Shown here: piece after piece, positions 1-7,385 of the stretch
Layout of the letters: every line of letters starts with the position of its first letter
Position numbering within the stretch: the stretch's first letter is position 1
Origin: Cytobacillus solani
GTDB lineage: Bacteria; Bacillota; Bacilli; Bacillales; Cytobacillaceae
Assembly: GCF_001420595.1 (NCBI RefSeq)
Contig: NZ_LJIX01000006.1
Location: forward strand, 4,120,857-4,184,856
DNA length: 64,000 bases
Direction: 5' to 3'
Notes under the pieces: model-generated
What the model saw: the letters and a program-made list of their open reading frames with translations, nothing else
The model's database searches: none
Told to the model about the DNA's origin: nothing
Translations under genes and position numbers: made by a program

Positions 1-291
1 CAAAATGTTGATCCAGGAATGTTTATGACCTCAGCAAAGGACATGGCAATTATTATGAAAGAAGCGAGTCATTTACTAGCAGAAATGGCTAAATCCAAAA
101 AGTTCTCATTTGATTTGATGACTGCTGCGCAGCAATCAAAAATGGAGAAAGTCGAACAATTGATTAAATCAACAGGAATTAAAGTGATTCCAAAAGTTAC
201 TTACACGCCAGACGGACTGAACCTACATTTTGATTCAGGTAAAGATTATAATGACTGTTGTAAATTGACACTTAAATTACGATGGTCATAA
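1..291 (+). CDS. Hypothetical protein, 5' end outside the window
   Basis: The reading frame is open from the first base, so the true start lies to the left. An internal ATG at 19 has only a poor AGGA directly in front of it. The visible 96 residues have a charged helical first half (AKDMAIIMKEASHLLAEMAK) and a more beta-like second half with two adjacent cysteines (DCC) near the C-terminus. I do not recognise the family. The stop codon lies 5 bp before a dispersed repeat element, so no ordinary terminator follows directly. No signal peptide or membrane segment is visible in this part. Confidence 0.5.
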   Translation, partial: QNVDPGMFMTSAKDMAIIMKEASHLLAEMAKSKKFSFDLMTAAQQSKMEKVEQLIKSTGIKVIPKVTYTPDGLNLHFDSGKDYNDCCKLTLKLRWS

Positions 292-295
292 GAAA

Positions 296-437
296 AGCTC
301 AAGCGCATTGATCATCGTTCTTACAAACTGGAGGGGACAACGGCACGATAAAGGAAACACGATAAGGGGAGTTAACCGATGTTGACTTATCGTAGGGAGG
401 AGACCTGAATTTTGATAGGCGATAGGACCCTTGCGCT
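296..437 (+). repeat. Dispersed TIR element, copy A
   Basis: This 142-bp element is bounded by AGCTCAAGCG (296-305) and CCCTTGCGCT (428-437), a degenerate version of the perfect 10-bp inverted ends seen in copy B at 28972-29118. The interior shares the blocks GATAAAGGAAACACGA, TTGACTTATCGTAGG and TTTGATAGGCGATAGGA with other copies. It starts 5 bp after a stop codon. Open frames across it are artefacts. Confidence 0.8.
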
Positions 438-459
438 AGACAATACTTTTTCAAGACAA

Positions 460-494
460 AAAAAGCTCTCCCGCTTGTAAGAGAGCTTTTTTCC
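460..494 (-). terminator. Intrinsic terminator of the 504-734 gene
   Basis: The arms AAAGCTCTC and GAGAGCTTT enclose a short loop. The hairpin is flanked by an A-run on one side and a T-run on the other, so it can work in both directions. Confidence 0.8.
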
Positions 495-503
495 TTTCCT
501 CTT

Positions 504-734
504 TTAATAATATGGGTTTCCGAAGCCACCATATCCATATGGAGCGGGGGCAGGATAAGGTCCATAAAATGGGGGCGGTCCATAATATGGCACAGGCCCG
601 TAAAATGGACGAGGTCTAGCGATTGCTGCTCCAGCAAAGCCACCTATTAACCCTCCAAATAATCCACCAACCAATGGACCGGCAAAAAAGAACCTTGTAT
701 CCCCTGGATGTGGGCCTCTTCTAATATTATACAT
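504..734 (-). CDS. Small glycine-zipper, Pro/Tyr-rich protein
   Basis: This 76-residue protein has a strong ribosome binding site (AGGAGGT about 7 nt before ATG). Residues about 18-38 form a hydrophobic small-residue stretch with repeated GG pairs, as in glycine zippers. The C-terminal half is a Pro-Tyr-Gly-rich repeat (PFYGPVPYYGPPPFYGPYP). This composition is common in spore-coat or surface-associated small proteins of Bacillaceae, but that role is inferred from composition only. It is monocistronic, with its own terminator at 460-494. I cannot assign a gene name. Confidence 0.75.
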   Translation of the reverse strand: MYNIRRGPHPGDTRFFFAGPLVGGLFGGLIGGFAGAAIARPRPFYGPVPYYGPPPFYGPYPAPAPYGYGGFGNPYY

Positions 735-845
735 CTGGGTAACCTCCTAATATTTATTCCTACACTACTTCATATGCTTTTTTTACCCGATTTGAGTGGG
801 CTTTTATACATATTGAGCAGTTTCCCTTTAGAGGTTCCCCAGTTA

Positions 846-2276
846 TTAATACGCTTTAGCCCAGTAAACTAATTTCTCCGCTTCTTTTCCACAGCATACA
901 CATTCTGTTGAAACAGCTTCTTGATTGAAAGGCATGCATCTTGAGGTTGCACCTGTTTCTTCTTTTATCTGATCCTCACAGCTTCTGTCGCCACACCACA
1001 TTGCTTTAACAAATCCTGTCTTTTGCGCGAATGTTTCTTTCAATTCCCCATGATTTAGGGCCACATACGTTTTTTCTTCACGAAGTTCTTTTGCCTTTTC
1101 AAATAGTTGTCTCTGAATATCATCGAGAATTTCAGTAATCTTTGCTTCCAAATGATCAGTAGGTACAAAGATCTTTTCTCCTGTATCCCTTCTTACCAAA
1201 ACGACTTGCTGCTTTTCCATATCCTTTGGACCAACTTCAAGTCGTAATGGAACACCTTTCATTTCATATTCATTAAATTTCCATCCTGGCTTTTTATCAC
1301 TTGCATCAATATCGACACGGGCAATACGGGCTAATGTTTCTTTCAAGCCATATGCGTAATCAAGAACCCCTTCCTTATGTTGGGCAATAGGAACAATCAT
1401 CAGTTGAGTTGGGGCTGCCTTTGGAGGAATAACTAGTCCTCTGTCATCTCCATGAACCATAATCATTGCGCCAATAATACGTGTCGTAAAGCCCCATGAT
1501 GTTTGCTGTACATACTGCAATTTCCCCTCTTGATCTGTAAACTGAATGCCAAAAGCCTTTGCAAACCCATCACCTAAATGGTGTGAAGTACCTGACTGCA
1601 ATGCTTTTCCATCATGCATCAGGCTTTCAATTGTATACGTGTATTTCGCCCCGGCAAATTTCTCTTTATCCGTTTTTTGCCCTTTCACAACCGGGATAGC
1701 AAGCACATTTTCACAAACATCCGCATACACATCAAGCATTCTAACCGTTTCTTCATGAGCTTCCTCATCTGTCGCATGGCACGTATGCCCCTCTTGCCAT
1801 AAGAACTCTAGCGTACGTAAGAACGGACGTGTCGTTTTCTCCCATCTCACCACATTTGCCCACTGGTTGTACAGTTTTGGCAAATCGCGATATGAGTGAA
1901 TAATGTTTTTATAGTGCTCACAGAATAATACCTCAGATGTTGGTCTTACACACCATCGTTCTGCTAATTCCTCTTCCCCGCCATGCGTTACCCATGCCAC
2001 TTCTGGAGCGAACCCCTCGATATGATCCTTTTCCTTTTGAAGAAGACTCTCAGGGATAAACAGTGGCATATAGACATTTTCATGCCCTGTTTCTTTGATT
2101 CGATCATCTAACTCATTTTTGATATTTTCCCATAAAGCATATCCATAGGGGCGGATAATCATTGAACCGCGTACACTTGAATAATCAATCAAATCTGCTT
2201 TTGTAACAACATCTGTATACCACTGGGCAAAATCGACTTCCATTGCCGTAATATCTTTTACAAACTCTTTTCCCAC
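846..2276 (-). CDS. proS: Prolyl-tRNA synthetase, short archaeal/eukaryal-type
   Basis: Class II aminoacyl-tRNA synthetase that attaches proline to tRNA-Pro in the cytoplasm. At 476 residues it lacks the roughly 180-residue editing insertion of the long bacterial form and matches the ProS type 3 family. Motif 2 ([22 protein letters not shown]), the [11 protein letters not shown] substrate loop and a cysteine-rich C-terminal segment (CGDRSC, CVCCGKE) ending in a Tyr are visible. The GTG start is chosen because GAGGTGG lies 5 nt upstream. Expression is governed by a proline-specific T-box leader. A GC-rich repeat separates that leader from the start codon. Confidence 0.95.
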   Translation of the reverse strand: MGKEFVKDITAMEVDFAQWYTDVVTKADLIDYSSVRGSMIIRPYGYALWENIKNELDDRIKETGHENVYMPLFIPESLLQKEKDHIEGFAPEVAWVTHGGEEELAERWCVRPTSEVLFCEHYKNIIHSYRDLPKLYNQWANVVRWEKTTRPFLRTLEFLWQEGHTCHATDEEAHEETVRMLDVYADVCENVLAIPVVKGQKTDKEKFAGAKYTYTIESLMHDGKALQSGTSHHLGDGFAKAFGIQFTDQEGKLQYVQQTSWGFTTRIIGAMIMVHGDDRGLVIPPKAAPTQLMIVPIAQHKEGVLDYAYGLKETLARIARVDIDASDKKPGWKFNEYEMKGVPLRLEVGPKDMEKQQVVLVRRDTGEKIFVPTDHLEAKITEILDDIQRQLFEKAKELREEKTYVALNHGELKETFAQKTGFVKAMWCGDRSCEDQIKEETGATSRCMPFNQEAVSTECVCCGKEAEKLVYWAKAY

Positions 2277-2329
2277 TTAATCCACCTCAATTTCTTATAA
2301 AATGGGCTGTGTTAAACATGGCTGCTGAT

Positions 2330-2458
2330 TTTCGCTACAGGCACTCGCTTTCCGCGAGATAGGCGGTGAGCCTCCTCGTCGCATACGCTCCTGCGGGGTC
2401 TCACCTGTCCTACATCTCCCGCAGGAGTCTCGCGCCTTTCGTTACAATCAACCAGTAC
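2330..2458. repeat. GC-rich intergenic repeat with imperfect inverted ends
   Basis: The block is far more GC-rich than its surroundings. It has an exact inner inverted repeat CTCCTGCGGG (2388-2397) / CCCGCAGGAG (2418-2427) and roughly complementary ends (GATTTTCGCTACAGGC against GCGCCTTTCGTTACAATC). I recognise it as a repeat type widespread in Bacillaceae intergenic DNA. Here it lies inside the transcribed leader of proS, after the T-box terminator. Confidence 0.75.
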
Positions 2459-2489
2459 AATTATCAACATGCAGCTTTAATACAGCCGT

Positions 2490-2727
2490 AAAATAAAAAA
2501 GCTTTACGATAAAATAGGGACCAATCACTTGGCGGTACCACCCTAATTTAAAGCAAAGCTTTACACTCATACATGATAACGGGATGTAAACCCGCTGTAA
2601 TCTTTAAATGATACAGAACTCAGAGACAGGTTCAAATGGCTGCTTATAGGACCCTTTCAGCAATTGGCTCCCTCTCTATAATAAACAGTGCACATTTTAC
2701 TATTCCTCATCAATGTTTAACTATTTT
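2490..2727 (-). promoter_or_regulatory. T-box riboswitch leader, proline-specific
   Basis: On the minus strand the conserved T-box AGGGTGGTACCGCC lies at 2531-2544. The specifier region reads GAA-CCT-GTCTCTGAG, placing the proline codon CCU at 2628-2630. The terminator pairs TAGGG with CCCTA and the two palindromic AAAGCTTT blocks, then runs into T-rich sequence near 2490. Uncharged tRNA-Pro would stabilise the antiterminator and permit proS transcription. Confidence 0.92.
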
Positions 2728-2733
2728 TTTGAA

Positions 2734-2762
2734 ATTATATAAATATTTGTTTCAAATGTCAA
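2734..2762 (-). promoter_or_regulatory. Sigma-A promoter of the T-box/proS transcript
   Basis: A consensus -35 TTGACA (2757-2762) and -10 TATAAT (2734-2739) are separated by exactly 17 bp. Transcription would begin near 2727, giving a leader of about 450 nt including the inserted repeat. Confidence 0.9.
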
Positions 2763-2774
2763 TCGATGATCTCA

Positions 2775-2811
2775 CAAAAAATCCCTTTGACAGTTTGCCA
2801 AAGGGAATCTT
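2775..2811 (-). terminator. Terminator of ald
   Basis: The hairpin TTCCCTTTG / CAAAGGGA is followed on the minus strand by TTTTTT, just after the ald stop codon. Confidence 0.85.
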
Positions 2812-2814
2812 CAA

Positions 2815-3945
2815 TTATTTTGCTGCTGCAGCATTTTCAAATGCCAAGTCCACTGTTACATAATCATATCCAAGATCTCTTGCAACTGCCTCATATGTGA
2901 TGCTGCCGTTTACAACATTCACACCAAGCTTTAATGCAGGATTTTCATCAATTGCTTTCTTGACACCTTTATTTGCAATTTGCAATGCATAAGGAATCGT
3001 TACATTTGTTAATGCAATTGTAGATGTTCTTGGAACGGCACCAGGCATGTTCGCAACTGCATAGTGAACAACCCCATGCTTTTCATATGTTGGGTTATCA
3101 TGTGTTGTAATATGATCTACTGTTTCAAAAATTCCACCTTGGTCAACAGCCACATCAATTACGACAGAGCCAGGAGACATCGTTTTAACCATTTCTTCTG
3201 TAACAAGCTTCGGTGCCTTAGCTCCTGGAATAAGGACAGCGCCAACAACAAGATCACTTTCCTTCACTGCTTCAGCAATATTGAATGGATTAGACATTAA
3301 GGTTTGAATGCTGTTTCCAAAAATATCATCAAGTTGGCGAAGACGTTCTGGGCTTAAATCAATAATTGTCACATCAGCTCCTAAGCCGATTGCCATTTTA
3401 GCCGCATTAATACCAACAACACCGCCTCCGACAATCGTTACCTTGCCGCGTGAAACGCCAGGAACACCAGCTAGCAAAATTCCTTTGCCGCCATTTGTTT
3501 TTTGTAAGAATTGTGCGCCAATTTGAGTAGCCATACGGCCAGCTACTTCACTCATAGGTGTAAGCAATGGCAATGTACGATTGACTTCCACTGTTTCATA
3601 TGCAATTGCCGTAACACCCTTTTCAACTAAAGCCTTTGCTAATTCAGGCTCTGCAGCTAAGTGTAAGTATGTGAAAAGCACTAGGCCTTCACGGAAATAT
3701 GTATATTCGGATTCAAGCGGCTCTTTTACCTTCATAACCATTTCTGCAGCCCAAGCCTCTTTTGCTGTAGAGACGATTTCTGCTCCAACTTCCTTGTAAT
3801 CCTCATTAGTGAAACCGCTTCCAAGGCCAGCATCTGTTTCTACTAAAACTTGATGTCCTGCACGAACTAATGTATACACGCTAGCAGGGGTTGCTGCCAC
3901 ACGGTTCTCATTATTCTTTATTTCCTTAGGTACTCCGATAATCAT
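2815..3945 (-). CDS. ald: Alanine dehydrogenase
   Basis: NAD-dependent oxidative deamination of L-alanine to pyruvate and ammonia, used for alanine catabolism and during sporulation. The protein is 376 residues, the family norm. The N-terminus ([17 protein letters not shown]) carries the conserved substrate-binding Arg. His in YLHLAAE is the catalytic His. The nucleotide fold is visible at [12 protein letters not shown], about residues 167-178. The start is supported by GAAAGGGG. It is monocistronic, with a recognisable sigma-A promoter and a terminator at 2775-2811. It is divergent from the PHA-type cluster. Confidence 0.97.
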   Translation of the reverse strand: MIIGVPKEIKNNENRVAATPASVYTLVRAGHQVLVETDAGLGSGFTNEDYKEVGAEIVSTAKEAWAAEMVMKVKEPLESEYTYFREGLVLFTYLHLAAEPELAKALVEKGVTAIAYETVEVNRTLPLLTPMSEVAGRMATQIGAQFLQKTNGGKGILLAGVPGVSRGKVTIVGGGVVGINAAKMAIGLGADVTIIDLSPERLRQLDDIFGNSIQTLMSNPFNIAEAVKESDLVVGAVLIPGAKAPKLVTEEMVKTMSPGSVVIDVAVDQGGIFETVDHITTHDNPTYEKHGVVHYAVANMPGAVPRTSTIALTNVTIPYALQIANKGVKKAIDENPALKLGVNVVNGSITYEAVARDLGYDYVTVDLAFENAAAAK

Positions 3946-3993
3946 TGTATTTTCCCCTTTCTATACAACTCTTTTATTATCAAAACTACCCTA

Positions 3994-4022
3994 AGTATAA
4001 TGATAAGAATTAGAATAATCAA
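3994..4022 (-). promoter_or_regulatory. Sigma-A promoter of ald
   Basis: A -35 TTGATT (4017-4022) and a -10 TATACT (3994-3999) are 17 bp apart, about 50 bp upstream of the ald start. Confidence 0.75.
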
Positions 4023-4185
4023 CACCAATCCTCTTTATTTTCAAAATCCACATAATTGTTTGACAAGCCATTCAAAGCGCGGTATTTCCGGGCAAACGAT
4101 TCATTTTTGACACCCTTCTTCTTATGCTTGTCTATACTATAACGAAGACATTTACTCGAAAACTAATTATAAGGAGGGATATCAT

Positions 4186-4959
4186 TTGGATGTAATGGAT
4201 TTATTTCATTTACAGAATAGAACGGCCATTGTAACAGGCGGAGGAAAAGGGCTTGGGGAACAAATGGCCAATGCACTAGCAGAGGCAGGGGCAAATGTAG
4301 TCATCTGCTCTAGAAATCTAGAAGACTGTCAAAAGATTAGTGAGCAGCTAGTGAAAAAAGGCGTACAATCGTTAGCAATAACATGCGATATTACAAACCA
4401 AGCGGATATTCAAGCTGTAATAGATCAAACGGTTCAGCACTTTGGCACGATTGATATTCTTATTAACAATAGCGGCACCTCTTGGATTGCTCCTACACTA
4501 GAAATAACGGCTGATCAATGGGATAAAGTCATGAATGTGAATTTGAAAGGAATGTTCCTATTTTCGCAGGCAGCGGGCAAAATAATGGCTCAGCAAGGAA
4601 ATGGGAAAATTATCAATATTTCATCCATAACTGGAATCAAAGGAACGAATCCTGCTTTCCTAGATGCTATTGCTTATAGTACAAGTAAAGGCGCTGTCAA
4701 TGCATTAACGAAAGATTTAGCAATAAAGCTAGCACAGCATAATATTCAAGTGAATGCCATTGCTCCAGGATTTTTTCCTAGTAAAAAAACAAAGGCATTT
4801 GATCAAACAAGCCATATTATCTTAAAAAGAATACCTGCTGGTCGCTTTGGCACTGATCAGGATATTAAAGGAGCAGCCCTTTTCCTATCCTCAAATGCTT
4901 CTGACTATATAACTGGTCAAGTACTCGTCATTGATGGCGGGCTGATATCAGGAATATAA
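4186..4959 (+). CDS. SDR-family oxidoreductase, probable 3-ketoacyl-CoA reductase of the PHA cluster
   Basis: A 257-residue short-chain dehydrogenase. It has the cofactor loop TGGGKGLG near residue 18, NNSG near 92, a catalytic Ser (NISSITG) and YSTSK (Tyr-x3-Lys) near residue 165. The TTG start is preferred because AAGGAGGG lies 7 nt upstream; the in-frame ATG at 4195 is too far from it. It sits 52 bp before a PhaR-like gene and upstream of a PhaC-like synthase. An NADPH-dependent acetoacetyl-CoA reductase role (PhaB-like) is therefore the natural inference. Sequence alone does not exclude a sugar or alcohol dehydrogenase. Confidence 0.8.
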   Translation: MDVMDLFHLQNRTAIVTGGGKGLGEQMANALAEAGANVVICSRNLEDCQKISEQLVKKGVQSLAITCDITNQADIQAVIDQTVQHFGTIDILINNSGTSWIAPTLEITADQWDKVMNVNLKGMFLFSQAAGKIMAQQGNGKIINISSITGIKGTNPAFLDAIAYSTSKGAVNALTKDLAIKLAQHNIQVNAIAPGFFPSKKTKAFDQTSHIILKRIPAGRFGTDQDIKGAALFLSSNASDYITGQVLVIDGGLISGI

Positions 4960-4961
4960 AA

Positions 4962-4990
4962 AAGCGGAAGCGCCCCGCTTAACGATAGTT
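4962..4990 (+). repeat. Dispersed TIR element, short fragment G
   Basis: Only the head of the element is present (AAAAGCGGAAGCGCC followed by CGCTTAACGATAG), directly after the SDR stop codon and before the next ribosome binding site. Confidence 0.5.
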
Positions 4991-5011
4991 ACTAAGAAAG
5001 GAGCGTATATA

Positions 5012-5410
5012 ATGACTACAAACCACACGCAAGAAATACTAAATGCTGTCAAGAAATTAGGTCTGAAGGTAGAGTTGGGTCTAAACAACTCCATTCATGA
5101 TGCACTTAATCAACCATCCATTCTAAAAGCAGTGAATAATCAATCACGGCTTGTAGCTGCTTCCATAAGCAAGCTGCAGCAAACAGTCGAAACCTTATCG
5201 ATCGCCTTTAATTTTCCAACAAAAAACGACGTAGCCAACACAACAAAATTATTTATCCAAGCCGAAGAGAAATTGGATTTATTAGAAGAGCAAGTCACGC
5301 AATTAAACCGGTCCTTTGAAGAATTTAAGGACACAATTGTAAATAGTCCTTCCTTTTCTTCCTCAAATAGATGGGAGAGGGAAAAATATGAGTACTCCAA
5401 AAATAAATAG
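5012..5410 (+). CDS. PhaR-like subunit / phasin-like protein of the PHA synthase
   Basis: A 132-residue, mostly helical protein with heptad-like Leu/Ile spacing (residues about 85-110: TKLFIQAEEKLDLLEEQVTQL), no signal peptide and no membrane segment. Class IV polyhydroxyalkanoate synthases of Bacillus need a small helical partner, PhaR, encoded next to phaC. Position and overall character fit that partner. The sequence is too short and simple for a motif-based assignment, so the role is inferred from context. The 3' end overlaps phaC by 23 bp, suggesting translational coupling. The ribosome binding site is AAAGGAG. Confidence 0.65.
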   Translation: MTTNHTQEILNAVKKLGLKVELGLNNSIHDALNQPSILKAVNNQSRLVAASISKLQQTVETLSIAFNFPTKNDVANTTKLFIQAEEKLDLLEEQVTQLNRSFEEFKDTIVNSPSFSSSNRWEREKYEYSKNK

Positions 5411-6407
5411 ATGGACGGGCTTTATCAAAACGATTTCTGCCTTAGAACCTGAGGTTGGACTGACACCACGAACTGCCATCTGGAAGAAAAACAAAGCCAC
5501 TCTTTGGTATTATCCTTCAGAAAATAAAAAATATAAGGTACCGCTTTTTTTGATTTACTCACTTATTAATCAACCATTTATTCTTGATCTTGGTCCTAAA
5601 TATAGCTTAATCGAAGCTTTTACCTCTAGCGGGTACGAGGTGTATCTCCTTGATTTCGGAATACCTGGATATGAAGATAAAGATTTGACAGTGGATGATT
5701 ACATTCTTCGCTATATAAAAAAAGGCGTTCAACGAGCACTGCTCCATTCAAACGCGTCAGAAATCACATTAATGGGCTTTTGTATGGGCGGTACGTTTGC
5801 TGCTATCTATGCAACCATTGCCGATGAACCAATTAAAAATCTTATTATTTCTGTTGCTCCGATTGATTTTAGTGTCATGCCTATTTTCAGTGAAGGCGTA
5901 AAAATGCTCCAAAATGGAGAGATCAATCTTAATCCAATATTAGATGCTTGGGGAATTATCCCTCCCGCATATGTTAAAAGGGGGATGCGGCTAGCTACAG
6001 TACCCATCTCTTACTCTCCTTATCTTTCTCTTTTAAGCCATGCAGACGATGAAGAGCGAAATTTAAAATGGAGTCGCTTTAATTATTGGACCAACAGTCA
6101 CATCCCTTTATCTGCTGCAGCATTAAAGCAGATGGCAGTTGACTTTGAGAAAGAAAATAAACTTATCAATGGGAATCTAGTAATTGGAGATCAACCAGCT
6201 AAACTAGAAAATATTACAGCGAATTTAATGGCAGTAGGCGCTAGTCATGATCGACTGATTCCAATCGAACAAATCCTGCCGATCGTCGACCATGTTTCAA
6301 GTATAGATAAATCCTTCCATATTCTCGAAGGAGGCCACGGGAGTCTTGCAAAAGAAGGCAAAGCACCAGGTTATTTAGACAAGTGGCTGTCTGACCGCTC
6401 CAATTAG
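5388..6407 (+). CDS. phaC: Polyhydroxyalkanoate synthase, PhaC-like (class III/IV type)
   Basis: An alpha/beta-hydrolase-fold enzyme that would polymerise 3-hydroxyacyl-CoA into storage polyester at the granule surface. The lipase-like box is GFCMGG with Cys132 as nucleophile, the hallmark of PhaC; true lipases carry Ser here. Asp288 (GASHDRLIP) and His317 (EGGHGS) complete the triad. The 339 residues are slightly shorter than the roughly 360 of Bacillus class IV enzymes. It overlaps the preceding PhaR-like gene, giving the order reductase-PhaR-PhaC. No phaP or phaQ is seen next to it. A hairpin at 6431-6475 follows. Confidence 0.85.
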   Translation: MSTPKINRWTGFIKTISALEPEVGLTPRTAIWKKNKATLWYYPSENKKYKVPLFLIYSLINQPFILDLGPKYSLIEAFTSSGYEVYLLDFGIPGYEDKDLTVDDYILRYIKKGVQRALLHSNASEITLMGFCMGGTFAAIYATIADEPIKNLIISVAPIDFSVMPIFSEGVKMLQNGEINLNPILDAWGIIPPAYVKRGMRLATVPISYSPYLSLLSHADDEERNLKWSRFNYWTNSHIPLSAAALKQMAVDFEKENKLINGNLVIGDQPAKLENITANLMAVGASHDRLIPIEQILPIVDHVSSIDKSFHILEGGHGSLAKEGKAPGYLDKWLSDRSN

Positions 6408-6430
6408 ATGATATGAAAGGTTTCATGTGA

Positions 6431-6475
6431 CTTCCCCTGCTGATGATGACATGAATCAGCAGGGGAAAGCATTTT
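6431..6475 (+). terminator. Stem-loop after phaC
   Basis: The arms CTTCCCCTGCTGAT and ATCAGCAGGGGAAAG form a strong hairpin, but the T-tract (CATTTT) is weak. It may terminate incompletely and let transcription reach the 35-codon ORF. Confidence 0.7.
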
Positions 6476-6492
6476 AAAAAAGGAGGATGCGT

Positions 6493-6600
6493 ATGTTTTA
6501 TTTGTTACCCCCTAAGATACCTGCCACTGCCAATCAAACTCTTCATGGGTATTTGGGATATGCAGCAATTGTGTTTAAAGACTTTTTTAGCTTTGATTAA
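6493..6600 (+). CDS. Putative 35-residue protein
   Basis: An ATG follows AAAGGAGGATG, a near-perfect ribosome binding site. The frame runs 35 codons to TAA and is closed by a strong terminator at 6630-6660. The peptide (MFYLLPPKIPATANQTLHGY, then LGYAAIVFKDFFSFD) has a hydrophobic stretch and aromatic residues at both ends. It could be a small membrane-associated peptide. No homologue is known to me. The signal coupling of ribosome binding site, ORF and terminator is the evidence. Confidence 0.5.
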   Translation: MFYLLPPKIPATANQTLHGYLGYAAIVFKDFFSFD

Positions 6601-6629
6601 AAAATAGTAAAGACCGATTCATTCCTTTT

Positions 6630-6660
6630 GCCATACTTTTTTGTATGGCTTTTCTTTTTG
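6630..6660 (+). terminator. Terminator after the 35-codon ORF
   Basis: A perfect 7-bp stem GCCATAC / GTATGGC is followed by TTTTCTTTTT. Confidence 0.85.
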
Positions 6661-6699
6661 AATAATGAGCCGGAAAAAACTTGTAATAAATCCTCTTTC

Positions 6700-6709
6700 T
6701 TTGCCGAAA
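6700..6709 (+). promoter_or_regulatory. Putative 0A-box upstream of racA
   Basis: TTTGCCGAAA differs by one base from the Spo0A core TTGTCGAA. It lies about 25 bp before the sigma-H -35 element. The known Spo0A/sigma-H control of racA in B. subtilis makes it plausible. Confidence 0.4.
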
Positions 6710-6731
6710 AGAAACTTGTTTTGTCATACGG

Positions 6732-6759
6732 GAAGGAATCTGCTTTTAACTCAGAGAAT
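6732..6759 (+). promoter_or_regulatory. Putative sigma-H promoter of racA
   Basis: GAAGGAATC (6732-6740) matches the -35 consensus RWAGGAWWT at 8 of 9 positions. AGAGAAT (6753-6759) matches RNNGAAT. The spacer is 12 bp. Confidence 0.65.
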
Positions 6760-6794
6760 CCACTATTAAAAGGGAAGCTTAAGGAGGTTTCAGG

Positions 6795-7316
6795 ATGAAT
6801 ACAAGTGCTGTCGCAAAGTTATTAGGGGTTTCATCAAGCACAATCCAACGATGGGTGAAGCAGCTGGAGCTCCAAATGGAAAGGAATGAACTCGGGCATT
6901 ATTCATTTACAGACGAGGATATTCAGCTGCTAAAACAAGTTCAGGAACAGCTAAAAAAGGGGGTCATGATTCAGGATGTAACGGTAGAACGAAAAAAGAC
7001 GCGTACCGGTGTAGTAAAATCAGCCGGAAATGATCCATTTTCTGAGAAACTTCTAGCAAGAATGAACGAGTTCGAGCAAAGACTAAATAAAAAGGCGGAT
7101 GATGTTGTATCCTATCAGCTTTTACAGCATCGGCGGGAAATTGAGGAGCTGCAAGCTGAGGTAGAGATGTTAAATAAGAGAATACAATGCCTTGAAGAAG
7201 GGATAAATAAGGAGAATCAGCATATCCCATCCGATCATGTATTCGTTTTCGATAAGGAATTACCAAGGAAGAAAAGCAAAAGGAAAAATCTTATTACCTC
7301 TTTATTTGGCTTCTAA
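6795..7316 (+). CDS. racA: Chromosome-anchoring protein RacA
   Basis: RacA binds centromere-like sites near the origin and tethers the remodelled chromosome to the cell pole through DivIVA at the onset of sporulation. Residues 1-45 form a MerR-like winged helix-turn-helix (NTSAVAKLLGVSSSTIQRWV, then ERNELGHYSFT), diagnostic for the family. Residues about 85-140 are a charged coiled coil (LQHRREIEELQAEVEMLNKR). The C-terminus is basic. The length of 173 is near the 184 of B. subtilis. The ribosome binding site is AAGGAGG. A sigma-H-type promoter and a 0A-box lie upstream, in line with early-sporulation expression. Confidence 0.9.
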   Translation: MNTSAVAKLLGVSSSTIQRWVKQLELQMERNELGHYSFTDEDIQLLKQVQEQLKKGVMIQDVTVERKKTRTGVVKSAGNDPFSEKLLARMNEFEQRLNKKADDVVSYQLLQHRREIEELQAEVEMLNKRIQCLEEGINKENQHIPSDHVFVFDKELPRKKSKRKNLITSLFGF

Positions 7317-7334
7317 ATCCCTCATCCATTGAAA

Positions 7335-7375
7335 TTTTAAAAAAAGAAATACAGCTCCCATTTATAGGAGCTGCA
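7335..7375 (-). terminator. Terminator of yuiF
   Basis: The stem CAGCTCC / GGAGCTG lies just after the yuiF stop codon. On the minus strand it is followed by a T-rich run. Confidence 0.75.
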
Positions 7376-7385
7376 TGTTAAAAAA

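Noticed and set aside
299-643. 114-codon minus-strand frame
   Set aside because: It runs across repeat copy A and the complement of the small Gly/Tyr-rich gene; composition and position show a shadow frame.
4107-4138. TTGACA and TATACT upstream of the SDR gene
   Set aside because: The spacer is 20 bp, too long for a normal sigma-A promoter, so I do not call it.
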